Assembly (NCBI RefSeq): GCF_048771995.1
Contig: NC_133030.1
Span: forward strand, 62,507,501-62,571,500
Direction: 5' to 3'
Origin: Taeniopygia guttata
Taxonomy: Eukaryota; Chordata; Aves; Passeriformes; Estrildidae
Length of the DNA stretch: 64,000 nucleotides
Shown here: piece after piece, positions 45,676 through 56,875 of the stretch
Numbering within the stretch: the first letter of the stretch is position 1
Layout: each line of letters begins with the position of its first letter
Program-made: the position numbers and the translations under genes
Notes under the pieces: generated by a model
The model's database searches: none
Seen by the model: the letters and a program-made list of their open reading frames with translations, nothing else
Told to the model about the DNA's origin: nothing

Positions 45676-47330
45676 TCACGAATCCTCTCAAGGTTTGTTG
45701 GCATTGTTTTCCCTAAAAGAAGACTCTGGGTTTGTAGGAAAGTTTCATGAGCTCCACACAGAGCTCTCACCCTCTGGAGTTTGCTGCCTGTGCTTGGGGA
45801 GGGTGTTGGGATCCTGCTCCATCCCTGGTGGATTTTAAAGGATGGCTCTGGCACCAGGGACATGGAGGAGTCCAGCCCTGCTGTTAATGGGGAGTGGATT
45901 TCATCCTTTTTTAACCAACCCCCCATCCTGACTTGTGTTTAAACTTCTCTTCCAAAGCCTTCCCACCCCTTATCTCGTGTTCCAGAGCTTCCAGCAGCCT
46001 CACTCCCCATCCTGGGCAAGCAGGGCTGAGCGCTGGGCCAGGTTTTGGTGCCTTGTGTTGTTATCCTGTACCTGGGTGCAGGGGTTAAAAAATAAACTGA
46101 GGCACTCCTGGGCAGGCTGGGGCTCCTGGCAGCCCTGTCACGGCTGCCTGCCCAGGCACGTGCCTCCCTGCTTGCAGAACAGCTGAAAAATGCAGGCAGG
46201 CAATAAAAAAATAAATTAAAAAAGGGGATCTTTGCAAGAGCGAAACAATTTGTCGGGAAATGAGCTTGAGCAAAGTTGTGCCTGGATTTTGTGAGCTGGG
46301 GAAAAAAAAAATAAATAAAATATTCACCCTGAGGGTGATTTATGTGCAGGAAAGGAGCGGGATGAGGGAGAGGTGATGCTGGTGGCAGCAGTGACAGTGT
46401 GGGATGGGGCAGCTGGCAGTGCTGGAGGGTGACAGGGATATAAAACAGCCCCAAAAAGAGCATCACTGGTGTGGAGCTGCAGCCCTGAGCTGAGCAGCAT
46501 TTATTTATTGCCTCCATTAAGCATCAGGCCTGTCCCTTGGGGCAGGACTGGCACCGAGGGGTCCCTGGGGGGATGACTGAGCACTGGAGGAGCCTGGGGG
46601 TGGGGGGATGTGGGCAGGGGGGGCTCCACAGCAGCTCTCCCCTCCTCAGCTGGACTCCCCGACTTTTCTGGTCCCTATTCAGCAGAATTTACATCCATCC
46701 CACTCATTGTCAGGATTTGTTTTGCATTCAATCCTTATTTAATTTATATTTTCTTTCCCTTTTAGTTCGATCTTTCCCAGGCTCAGTAAGACAAAACTCC
46801 TTGAAGCCCCAAACTGTACATGTTGAGGCAGTGAGAAATGGGGTGAAAAAGGAGCAGTTTGGGGTGGACAACATCCTTGGGCTCCTCATGCTGGGGACCC
46901 GGCCTGGCTGGGGACATGCTGCCATCTCTGGCGAGGACAGGGACACGGCAGCCCAGGCTGGGAGCGAGGATTTATCCTCCTGGAGGGTGCCCTGGCTCCA
47001 AACCAAGTCCCAACCTCAGCTGGAGACTCCCAGTCTGCTCCCAGGGCAGGTAGGGGAGCAGCAAGGGCAGAATCCCGATTAAAAGTGCTGCCCAAGCCAG
47101 GCCAGCGTGTCAAGGTCACAGGGATGGGGTGGGGAGGTCACTCGTGACTCTGTGGTTCATTTCCTGAGATGATAAAATCACGGGTGGGTCAGTGATGTGG
47201 TGTTTGTGTCCTCTTGGGGCTCAGGGGGAGTCTGGTTTTGCACCTTAATAAAGAACCTGGTTTGGTTTGTGTTGGTTTAATTACTGATTTCCATGGATGG
47301 TGGTTACCCTGGGATCTAAACACACAGAGC
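45676..47330. other. intergenic, nothing recognised
   Basis: Unique sequence without a recognisable gene. A-rich near 46200-46320. Confidence 0.45.
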
Positions 47331-47334
47331 ACGG

Positions 47335-48385
47335 GGCAGGGACCTCTCCTGGGGCAGGGATTCTTCTGGAGCAGGAACCTTTCCTGGGGCAGGGACCTTT
47401 CCTGGACCAGGGACCTTTCCTGGGGCAGGGATCTCTCCTGGGGCAGGGACCTTTCCTGGGGCAGGGATCTCTCCTGGGGCAGGGACCTTTCCTGGGGCAG
47501 GGATTCTCCTGGGGCAGGGATCTCTCCTGGAGCAGGAACCTCTCCTGGAGCAGGGACCTTTCCTGGGGCAGGGATCTCTCCTGGAGCAGGGATTCTCCTG
47601 GGGCAGGGATCTCTCCTGGACCAAGGACCTTTCCTGGGGCAGGGACCTTTCCTGAGGCAGGGACCTTTCCTGGGGCAGGGATTCTCCTGGAGCAGGGATT
47701 CTCCTGGGGTAGAGACCTTTCCTGGACCAGGGACCTTTCCTGGGCCCAGGATCTCTCCTGGGGCAGGGATCTCTCCTGGAGCAGGAATTTTTCCTGGGGC
47801 AGGGACCTTTCCTGGGCCAGGGATCTCTCCTGGACCAGGAACCTTTCCTGGGGCAGGGATCTCTCCTGGGTCAGGAACCTTTCCTGGACCAGGGACCTCT
47901 CCTGGGGCAGGGACCTTTCCTGGGGCAGAAACCTTTCCTGGGGCAGGGACCTTTCCTGGGGCAGGGATCTCTTCTGGGGCAGGGATTCTCCTGGGCCAGA
48001 GATCTTTCCTGGAGCAGGAACCTTTCCTGGGGCAGGGACCTTTCCTGGGGCAGGGATCTCTTCTGGACCAGGGATCTTTCCTGGGGCAGGGATCTCTCCT
48101 GGGGCAGAGATCTTTTCTGGGGCAGGGACCTCTCCTGGGGCAGGGACCTTTCCTGGACCAAGGACCTTTCCTGGACCAGGGACCTTTCCTTGGGCAGGGA
48201 CCTCTCCTGGAGCAGGGATCTCTCCTGGACCAAGGACCTTTCCTGGGGCAGGGACCTTTCCTGGGGCAGGAACCTTTCCTGGGGCTGGGACCTTTCCTGG
48301 ATCAGGGACCTTTCCTGGACCTGGGACCTTTCCTGGACCAGGGATCTCTCCTAGACCAGGGACCTTTCCTGGGGCAGGACCTCTC
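47335..48385. repeat. 18-bp minisatellite, about 58 copies
   Basis: Units of CCTGGGGCAGGGACCTTT with variants (GATCTC, GACCAG, GAGCAG). The period is a multiple of three, so several frames on both strands remain open for over 350 codons (GAGTFPGAGI-like). Not regarded as coding. Confidence 0.95.
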
Positions 48386-48959
48386 CAGGAGTGGATCCTC
48401 CCAGGCACCACGGGCAGATGATGCCCTGCACACCCAGCGTGCCCTCAGCTCACTCTAATGCTGAATCCATCCATGACCTTGGAAATCTCATCCCACCTCA
48501 GTGATCCTCCCATGATTCTGCAGCACCAAACCCTCCCAGCCTGACCGTGCCTGCTCCGTCTGTCCCGAGTGGAGCACGGATGTTTGGGGCAGGAGATCCC
48601 AGTTTAGGGGGGACAACCACAAAGTTTTCCAGGGCTGTTATCTCATCCGGCTGCGGTGGAACAGATCCCAGGAAAGCCACGGAGCAGGCTTTGGAGCTGT
48701 TGACTCTGCAGCCCCACGTGAGCCATCTCCAGGTCGATACCATGCCAGTAACATGAAACCAATCCATGAACCAACCCTCATTTCCTTCTTTCTCCTCGGA
48801 AAAACCCCGAGTGGAACTGAGCTGGCAGCTCGCAGGTGCCCCCAAAACATCCCCAAACACAGCTCTGCCTTTTTCTCCAGCTGGGACAAACAACCAGAGC
48901 CAACCCCAGCAAGTCACCTCCAAAAAGCTCCAAGATATTGTTCCTTCAAAAGCAGAATC

Positions 48960-49340
48960 TGTTTAACACCGAGAGCAAACATCACGTGAGAGCGGCAGGA
49001 ACACGGCTGCACCTTGCAGGGCTTAGCTAAACAGAGGAGAGAAATACCCTGTCTCCTCCAAGGGCACTAAACAGTTGGTCATCGTCATTTTTTTTGGCCT
49101 AAATGGTCACTTAAGGCAAAAATTAGATCCAGTTAATACCTGTGGTTGAGAGGAAATGGATCTTCCATTAAAAGGATCGCTCTCTTGCACGCCAGGCTCT
49201 GTGTTCTCTCAATTACTGCCCTCATTAAGGCTCAGGACAGTCATAAATACTGAATTTAGATAATTACAGCACAACAGGTACGGCTGAGGAACACAAATGC
49301 AACATCAGCGCTCGGAGTTTCCCAGAGAAGAGCGAGATAA
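48960..49340. other. non-repetitive AT-richer island 3' of PTGDR
   Basis: Contrasts with the surrounding GC-rich and repeated DNA. Contains CCATTAAAAGGATCG, CTCATTAAGG and TAGATAATTACAG. A candidate conserved non-coding element, by appearance only. Confidence 0.3.
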
Positions 49341-49536
49341 GGGTTGACAAACCACAAACCACAGGGAAGATCCTGGGCAGGGGTGGAGGGTGTGCCAGGG
49401 ACATCCAGCTCCTCCTCCCACCGGGAATTGCTGCTGGAACTTCTGAGTCCCTCACCCAGTCTGGGACACCCCAAACCCATTCCTTGGCATGGGATGGGAT
49501 CATGCACAGGCCGAGGTGATGAAACTCTGATCCACT

Positions 49537-49542
49537 TTTATT
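49537..49542 (-). promoter_or_regulatory. PTGDR: candidate PTGDR poly(A) signal
   Basis: AATAAA on the - strand, about 305 nt after the PTGDR stop, followed by a GT-containing stretch (GGCCTGTGCATG). It is the nearest such hexamer seen downstream of the gene. Confidence 0.5.
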
Positions 49543-49846
49543 CCATGGGGACACACCCGGACTTCTCCTCCTCCCTGGGTGTCCCCAGCCACGCATTGAG
49601 CCCTCCTGCCTTCCCACAGCCGGGCAGCGCTCGCCATATTCCCAAATCCCCGCCGATCCCACATCCTCTCCGGGGCAAAACGCAGCCTGGGGAGGGGACA
49701 GAACCCCATCCCAGCGTCCCTCACAGCGAGCTGGACGCTGTCCCCGACTGCCACCACCCTGTGCCACCTCGGGATGCTCCAAGGGCAGGGATGCGGGGCC
49801 GAAGGCTCGCTCCTCATCCTCGCCGGCCGCCGCCGGCTTGCACAGC

Positions 49847-50116
49847 TCAGGGGGTGCCGAGGCGGGGCGGATCTGTCCCTGCCTGCCAGCCCGGGGGACA
49901 GAAGTGGCTGTCACCAGCGGGGCTGGAGCCCTTCAGGGAGGCCCGGCGGGAGCCCAGCCGGCGGCAGACGCGGCGCACGAAGGCGCGGAAGACGGAGGTG
50001 CGGAAGATGATGAAGACCCAGGGGTCCACGATGGAGTTGACGGAGAGGAAGCGCAGCGCGCTCAGGTCGGCGTTCTCGTTGAAATCAGCAGCAAAAGCTC
50101 CCATGTAGGCCCGGAT
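49847..50116 (-). CDS. PTGDR: PTGDR coding exon 2
   Basis: Acceptor TATGGCCAG just before ATC at 50116; 89 codons and TGA at 49849-49847. Encodes IRAYMGAF (human YRAYYGAF as remembered), TM7 and a basic C-tail ([15 protein letters not shown]) with possible kinase sites. Confidence 0.95.
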   Translation of the reverse strand: MRAYMGAFAADFNENADLSALRFLSVNSIVDPWVFIIFRTSVFRAFVRRVCRRLGSRRASLKGSSPAGDSHFCPPGWQAGTDPPRLGTP

Positions 50117-53100
50117 CTGGCCATAAAAAATATCCAAGAAATGGCAGATAGTTAGGGAAGGTCAAGGAAATAGGGGGGATTAAGGGAGGTCTTGGTTTGA
50201 ACCCCTCAGTATCGCCATGATGGCATCAAGGTGTGCTCTGGGTTGTGGATCCAGCTGGGATTTGGGTGGATCATGGATGGTCGTGGCTCAGGGTAGCACG
50301 TCAAGACAAGGATGTTAGAGCTGGAAATGTGGTCCCAGTGATCAGGATTTTTTAATAGATGAAGGAATCACCCAACCTTGGCGGGTGCTGCTGTGTCCCC
50401 AAGGCTGGGGCACCCCACTGGTGCTGAGCCCCTTGCCACAGGAGTTAGAGCTGGCATCCATGGGATAACTCAGCAGGAATTCATCCTGGGGTGGTCACAC
50501 AACCCGTGGCTGTGCCAGGGCTGCTGGTGGCTGGTACCTCATGGTGTGCTTCCAGAGGTGACAGGAAGAGGATGTGGAAATTGTCACCAAAGGCAGTGGC
50601 AGCACCCGTGCACACCCCCCACCCTGATTTTGGGGAAGCCCCAGCTCTGCCTGCAGAGGGGATGGAAAGGTGGAACTGCGGGATCCGACCCAGGAATGGG
50701 GGACAAAGGGGACAGCAAAGCTCTGGGGGTCTGCCACCCCTGGGGGAGAAGTGAGAGGATTTTGGGGCATCACTCACTGGGGTTCACAGGGAGCTGGAGC
50801 TGCCCAGCAGCTTTGGGCCATGGGGTGGGAATGGGGGACTTTAAAGGGTCTGATGGGGGTGGGAATGGGGGGCTTTAAAGGGTCTGAGAGGGGTGGGAAT
50901 AGAAGGTTCTGAAGAGTCTGATACATGTAGGAATGGGGGAATTTGAAGGGTCTGATGGGGTGGGAATGGGGGATTTTGAAGGGTCTGATAGGGGTGAGAA
51001 TAGGGGTTTTGAAGGATCTGATAGGAGTGGGAATAGGGGGCTTTAAAGGGTCTGATAGGGGTGGGAATGGGGGTTTTGAAGGTTCTGATGAGGTGGGAAT
51101 GGGGGGCTTTAAAGGATCTGATAGCGGTGGGAATAGGGGGTTTTGAAGGGTCTGATAAATGTAAGAATGGAAGTTTTGAAGGGTCTGCTAAAGGTGGGAA
51201 TAAAGTTTTTGAAGAATCTGATAAATGTAGGAATGGGGGATTTTGAAGGGTTGATAGGGGTGGGAATGGGGGATTTTGAAGGGTTTGATGGGGTGGGAAT
51301 GGGGGGCTTTAAAGGATCTGATGGGGTGAAAATAGGGGGTTTTGAAGGTTCTGATGGGGTGGGAATAGGGGGTTTTGAAGATTCTGATAAATGTAGGAAT
51401 GGGAGGTTTTGAAGGGTCTGATAAGGGTGGGAATAGAAGGTTTGAAGAGTCTGACACATGTAGGAATGGGGGATTTTGAAGGGTTTGATGGGGTGGAAAT
51501 GGGGGGCTTTAAAGGGTCTGATGGGGTGGGAATAGAAGGTTCTGAAGAGTGATAAATGCAGGAATGGGAAATTTTTAAGGGTCTTATAAGGGTGGGAATA
51601 GGGGTATTTAAAGGATCTAATAGGAATGGGAATGGGGAGCTTTAAAGGGTCTGATGGGGTGGGAATGGGGGATTTTGAAGGGTTGATAGGGGTGGGAATG
51701 GGGGATTTTTAAGGGTCTGATAAGGGTGGGAATAGGGAGATTTAAAGGATCTGATAGGAGTGGGAATGGGGAGCTTTAAAGGGTCTGATGGGGTGGGAAT
51801 GGGGGATTTTGAAGGGTCTGATAGGGGTGAGAATGGGAGGTGATTGAGGGGTCTGACAAGGGTGGGAATGGGGGGGTTTTGAAGGGTCGGATGGGGTGGG
51901 AATAGGGGGTGATTGAGGGGTGTGAGGCAATGAACTGACACCCCCCTCCCAAACCTGAAACCCCTGGGGGCACCCAGAGGAACAGAGGGGTGGTGATGGG
52001 CTGGGGGGTGGATGTTATTCCAATGGGGTTAAAGCAGCAAATTTATCCCTGGGATGGGCAGGGGACACTCAGATGGGACTGAAATAATTTCCTGAGCCCT
52101 CCAACACCTCTGGGACAGAGTGATGATGATGGTGGGGGGTGTTTTAGGGGGTTAAAAGAATGAACTGACCACTGGGAATGGGGTGCTGGGAATGGCTGTT
52201 CCAGGGAGGGGCAAGGGGGTGGGTGGGAGTATATTTCAAGGAAATTTGAGCAATAAATCAATCCCCAGGGTGGTGGGGTTGTTGTGGTTATTCCAGGAGG
52301 ATCAAACAATGAATTTATTCCCCCATCCCAGGATGGGTGTTGGACATTATTCCATGGGGGTTAAAGCAACACTCAGATCCCTGGGATGGGGTGGGAGACA
52401 CTCAGAAGGGGAACAAAGTAATTCTCCAACCTCCTCCAGTACCACCATCACAGAGTGATGGTGCTGGGGGGTTATTCCATGAGGGTTAAAGGATAACCTT
52501 TAATTAAAATTTATTTATGTATTTATGATTAAATACATTTAATTTATTTAATTAATTTAAATAAATTGAGGAGAGTGGGGATGTGGTGCTCGTGTTGAGG
52601 GTGGGCAACCTCCCAGAATGGAATAGTGGAGCCAAGGGGAGACTTATTCCAAGGGGATTAAAGTAACAACCTGACCCCTGGAGAGGATCCTAGAGGGTGG
52701 CAGGGGTGGGTTACTCACAAGGGACTAAAACAATGATCCCCTGGCACCTCCAGGAGTGGGTGGTGGTTCCAGAGTTTATTTCCAGGGGCCTAAACACCCC
52801 CTGACCCCTGGGAGTGGGTGGTGGTGGTGGGGGGGGATTATTCCAAGGAGTTTTAGGCAATGATCTGGTCCCTGTGGGCAGAGTGGGGGAGGATTTAGAA
52901 GGAGACAAAGCCTTGGCTCCTCGAGCTGGTGGTGGTGTCAGGGTTTATCCCAAAATCAGTGCTCTGACCCCTCCAGGACCGAGTGGTGCTGGTGGGGGGG
53001 ATATTCCAGGGTGCTGTAACAGCGGCCTGACCCCCATGGACAGGGTCAGGGACCATCCCAAACCATCAATCCAACCTCCCCGTGAGGAGATGGTGCTAAG

Positions 53101-54062
53101 AAAGGATATTTTTCCAAACGGATTAATGCAACTCCCAGCCTTTGGGGTGTGGGGTGATGGATATTTGAGGGGGGTCGAAGCAACCACCCCCCCTCCCAAG
53201 GGCAGGGGGGTTTTCCCGGAGCCAGGGGGGTGCTGGCATTACTCACGATGAGCGGCAGGGAGCAGATGGTGAAGAGGACGGTCATCAGCCCCAGCAGGAC
53301 GAGGTGATCGAGCTCCTCCATGCGTGGGGCGGTGGCGGGGGGGGTCCCACGGCGGGGCTGCCTTCGGGCCATGCCATACAGGTGCCGCATGCTGCTCACG
53401 TTGCAAGCCACGATAGCCAACACCAACAACCCCATCAGGCTGGCGTAGAGCACGGGGAAGCCCAGCTGGCCGGGACCACCTCCGGCCATGCGGATAAAGC
53501 ACCATGTGCCCGGGCAGTACTGCATGGGAGCCCCAAAACCCAGCAGGGGCAGGGCGCAGAACAGCGCGCACAGCCCGGCGGCCGCCGGCCCCAGCGTGGC
53601 ACCCAAGCGGCGGGTCAGGTGTCGCCGGTAGAAGTAGGGGTGACCCAAAGAAAGCCAACACTCCAAAGCCATGGCCAGCAGCAGCAGCGTGGGGGCCAGC
53701 CCGAAGAAAGCCATGAGGAAGGCGAAGAGCTGGCAGAGCATCCCCGGCTGCTCCTCGCCGCGGTGCCCCGGCCCCAGCTGGCTGAGGCTGCGGTTGTAGG
53801 CGTAGGCTGCCAGCACCATGGGGCTGATCAGGCACTTGCCCAGCAGGTCGGTGACCGCCAGCGCTGTGACCAGCACGTAGAACGCCGAAACCCGCGGGCG
53901 GCGACCCCCGGGCGAGCGGGAGCGGTGGCGGTGCTGTCCCAGCAGCAGCAGGGCCAGGACGTTCCCCAAAAGGCCGGCGGCGAACAGCACCGAGCTGGGC
54001 ACGGCCGACTGGCCGCTCTCGATGTAGCGGCTGCTGCGGCAGCGATAACCCGCCGGCTCCAT
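49847..54062 (-). CDS. PTGDR: PTGDR, prostaglandin D2 receptor DP1
   Basis: Two exons, 54062-53247 and 50116-49847, joined in phase 0, give 361 aa (human DP1 is 359). Gs-coupled seven-transmembrane receptor for PGD2. Visible: N-terminal YRC (6-8) as in human, TM1 [18 protein letters not shown] (25-42), [18 protein letters not shown] (71-88), sequon NRS at 90, C110 pairing with C188, [18 protein letters not shown] (131-148) with ECW instead of DRY, as remembered for DP1, signature [10 protein letters not shown] (181-190), [22 protein letters not shown] before the intron, and TM7 [19 protein letters not shown] with Arg294, the ligand carboxylate contact. ECW and LGK separate it from EP2. The start is chosen by homology; an in-frame extension upstream to 54338 has no similarity. 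Confidence 0.96.
50822..51925. repeat. 33-34-bp G-rich minisatellite in PTGDR intron
   Basis: About 32 units of GGGTCTGATGGGGTGGGAAT plus GGGGGATTTTGAA or GGGGGCTTTAAA. Each unit has three or four G runs on the + strand, which is the template strand for PTGDR. Confidence 0.93.
52010..53220. repeat. decayed array of longer units in PTGDR intron
   Basis: Recurring order of TTATTCCAAGGGG, a TTAAAGCAA-type core, a CTGACCCCTGGGA-type block and GGTGGTGGTGGGG, at irregular 60-130 bp spacing (e.g. 52013, 52128, 52288, 52470, 52647, 52838 and 52998). An AT-rich patch (52495-52570) interrupts it. Confidence 0.65.
53247..54062 (-). CDS. PTGDR: PTGDR coding exon 1
   Basis: ATG at 54062-54060; 272 codons ending CSLPLI, then donor GTGAGT (complement of 53246-53241). 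Encodes TM1 to TM6. Confidence 0.96.
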
Positions 54063-54460
54063 CGGCAGCGGCCGCGGGGATGCTCCGCTCCGCTCGGGGT
54101 GCGATGGGTGGGATAGAACCGACAGAACTCCGCAAAGCACCGGGGGGGATGTCCCGCAGCGGGATGCGAGGCGGTGGGATGGATGGATGGATGGATGGGT
54201 GGATGGATGGATGATGGATGGATGGATCGCACCGAGCCGCGGCTGCCGGTGGCGATTATCCCGGCGGAGCGGGTGGCCCCGGCCGCGGAGAGAGCGAGGA
54301 GGAGGAGGAGGAGGAGGAGGTGCGGTGCAAGCGGGCACAGCCCCTGGGACAGCCCCTTCTCACCGCCCGGCCCGCCCCTATTCCCGCGGCTCCCACGGGA
54401 GAACCGAGGATCCCACGGGAGGGAGGGGAAGGGGCCGGGTGAGTGCTGGGGGTGAGGGTG
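54063..54460 (-). promoter_or_regulatory. PTGDR: PTGDR 5' region
   Basis: CpG-rich sequence upstream of the ATG, with no clear TATA box. It contains a GGAT tetranucleotide tract (54177-54228) and a GGA-rich purine tract (54296-54321) on the + strand. Confidence 0.5.
54177..54228 (+). repeat. (GGAT)n microsatellite
   Basis: About 12 GGAT/GGGT units with small interruptions, 115 bp upstream of the PTGDR start codon, so within its promoter or 5' UTR. Confidence 0.9.
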
Positions 54461-54639
54461 GGGGACTCCAGGGTGAGACCCTGGAGGGGAGGGAGATGGA
54501 GCTGAGCCCCTCGGGGGTGGGGGGTGCCGAAAAGGGGACGGGGCTGAGCCGTGGGGGGGTCACGGGTGGGGGAGCTGAGTCCAAACAGGGTCCGAGGACC
54601 GAGCCCCTGGAGGGGTGACAGGGCTGAGGCTTGGGCTGA

Positions 54640-54735
54640 GCCAGCTCGATGCTGTGGAAAGTGTCCCTGCAGGGCAGGAGGGTGGGAAGGGGATGATCTT
54701 TCAGATCCCTTCCAGCCACAGTTCTGGGATTCTAA
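54640..54735 (+). mobile_element. CR1 3' remnant
   Basis: Sense CR1 3' end, diverged (GTGGAAAGTGTCCCTGCAGG ... CAGTTCTGGGATTCTAAG). Confidence 0.75.
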
Positions 54736-55547
54736 GATATTATTCAAACTGAGCAGGTGCCACATCTACCTGCAGCCCATCCCACCGGTGTGCCCTGTGC
54801 TGCTGACCCCCCAGGTCCTGGCAGTGCTCCTCTGTCCCACCAGCAAACTCCGGGAGAAGCCCCCAGAGCTCCTTCCAGGAAAAGCAGTTGTGACCGCAGC
54901 CCCGCGGCTCGCAGGGTGCATGTGATGATGAATAAGCATGAAACCGTGCCTGTCTGCTCTCAGACCGCTTTTTGCTACTCTGGATGACTGTACACGAAGC
55001 ACAGGGAAGTATCAAGATGACAGCAGGGGCAGGAAAGGAGGTTTGAGGGGCCAGACATCAGCATGGCAGGTTTTAGTGGTGGGATGTAGTTCTGGTGATT
55101 CCTTCAGCAGTGAGGGCAGGGACTGTCTGTGGCAGCGCAAGGGAAAGTCCTGGGTCCGGAAGAAATCAAGATAAAACTCGTTGCAGCTCAGCTCTCACCC
55201 ACGTCTGGTGTTGAAGTGCTGCCCTCATTAGGGCTGAGTGTGAACCCAAAGGCGGCTTCCTGCCTGGGGCCCCGGGGGAGAGGAAATTCAGCCTGCCCTG
55301 AGAAGCAATCCGAATGATATCCTCCAAAATAGCTCCTGGAAAACACCCAGTGCCTTCCTTAGCCGAGCCTGCACTCTGGTGCTGGGATCCCAGCAGCAGG
55401 GAATGGGGGAAGGAGGATGTGATGGGATGAAGATTGGGCAGGAGAGCCCAGCACCTCTGGAGAGCTGATTTACCAGGAGCACAGTGCCTGCCCGGATCCC
55501 CGGAGCAATCGGTGCCATCCCTGCTGTGATGCTGCAAATGCCAGGGA
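54736..55547. other. intergenic, nothing recognised
   Basis: Unique sequence upstream of PTGDR with no gene recognised. Confidence 0.4.
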
Positions 55548-55695
55548 GGAGCTGAGGCTGCCCCTGGATCCCTGGAAGTGTCCAAGGCCAGGCTGGACAG
55601 GGCTTGGAGCAGCCTGGGATGGTGGGAGGTGTCCCTGCCATGGCAGGGGTGGGAATTGTGGGATCCCTTCCAAGCCAAGCTCTTGTGGGGTTCTG
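55548..55695 (+). mobile_element. CR1 3' fragment
   Basis: Sense CR1 3' end (CCCCTGGATCCCTGGAAGTG ... GGTGTCCCTGCCATGGCAGG ... GGGGTTCTGTGGG). Confidence 0.88.
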
Positions 55696-56179
55696 TGGGG
55701 ACGGCAGAGCCGTGACCCCGCACACTCCCACAGCTGCTGGGATGGGGAAAGGCTGCACTCCTGGGCTGCTCGCCCACCACGGGAAAGTCCCTTCCCAGCC
55801 ACCAGAAGGCCGAGTTCAGTGGCAATTCAATGCTTGGCAAGAGGAGGAGGAAGAAATGTGACAAAACCCAGCCCCTCCTGGAGGTGGGTGCTGCCCCTGG
55901 TTGCAGCAGCTGGGGCTGGAAAGCCCAAAGGATCCGGGGTGCTGCTGCTTCTGACCTTGCACTGCTCCATGGGGAAACTCTGGGATGGAAAAGGGACTTT
56001 TTGGGACCATCTGACTGCGGCTCTGATGCCGTGGGAGGAGGCACAGGAGGAACCCACGCGGTGCAGGTGGGGCTGGGGGTGTCAGAGCAGGAGGGCAGGG
56101 GATGATTTCAGCTGGTCTGGGATCCTCCCCCTGCTGCTGGAGGATCTGATGCTGAGGATGGCCAAGCACAGGGTCTGCT

Positions 56180-56242
56180 GGAGCCCTGGGTGCTGAGAAT
56201 TTTAGTTTTTTTCTGTTCAAAGGCACAGACCCCCCAAGAGAA
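56180..56242 (+). repeat. inverted repeat, left arm
   Basis: About 62 bp (GTGCTGAGAATTTTAG ... AAAGGCACAGACC ... AAGAGA) that pairs with the reverse complement of 56876-56935 at roughly 80 percent identity. Similarity falls off outside the arm. Confidence 0.85.
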
Positions 56243-56364
56243 CTCTGCATTTGACCTGAAGCCGTGGAGAAGCTTCCAGAATGGAATGGCAGAGCTGGGA
56301 TTGTGGGGGTGGATTTGAATAGAAGTGTGTGATATCACAGGGTGGGAAACTCAGAGTTTAAGGG

Positions 56365-56862
56365 TTTAGAATATAGTAATAGATATAAAGCAAGATGGAG
56401 GTTTTAGGGTGGAGGCTGATCCTTCTTCTCCATGGGTTTGGGTGGTTTTGTGTAATTGGATAAAAAAGCCCACATTGAAAGCACTGGTGGTTGGTTATTG
56501 GGTTAAAAGTGAAAATAATTGAGGTGTCATTTCTTAATGGGACAGATTATCCTTAAAAGGCCTTGTAGAGAGTGTGAGGTTTAGAATATAGTAATGGATA
56601 TAAAGCAAGGTGGAGGTTTTAGGGTAGAGGCTGATCCTTCTTCTCCACCTTCATCTCCATGGGTTTGGTTGGTTTTGTGTAATTGGATAAAAAAGTCCTC
56701 ATTGCAGCCACGGGTGGTTGGTTATTGGGTTAAAAGTGAAAATAATTGAGGTGTCATTTCTTAATTGGACAGTTTACCCTTAAAAGGCCTTTTAGAGAGT
56801 TTGAAGTTTAGAATATAGTAATGGATATAGAGCAAGGTGGAGGTTTTAGGGTGGAGGCTGGT
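56365..56862 (+). repeat. 215-227-bp tandem duplication inside the inverted repeat
   Basis: Two full copies and a third partial one, starting at 56365, 56580 and 56807 with TTTAGAATATAGTAAT. Each copy carries GGTTTTGTGTAATTGG, GGTTGGTTATTGGG and AATTGAGGTGTCATTTCTTA. The style resembles a repeated LTR or non-autonomous element, but the family is not recognised. Confidence 0.85.
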
Positions 56863-56875
56863 TTTTCTTCTTGCT

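Larger units (their letters stand above)
50117..53246 (-). other. PTGDR intron, 3.1 kb
   Basis: About two-thirds repetitive: a 33-34-bp G-rich array (50822-51925) and a decayed array of longer units (about 52010-53220), with an AT-rich patch at 52495-52570. Confidence 0.8.

Noticed and set aside
47214-48458. Open frames of 414, 374 and 376 codons on both strands
   Set aside because: They exist only because the underlying minisatellite has an 18-bp unit free of stops; no splice or start context and no domain.
53304-54116. 270-codon + strand frame opposite PTGDR exon 1
   Set aside because: GC-rich antisense frame without recognisable domains.
54063-54338. In-frame N-terminal extension of PTGDR
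   Set aside because: Encoded partly by the GGAT microsatellite; the start at 54062 matches the family N-terminus (YRC) and length.
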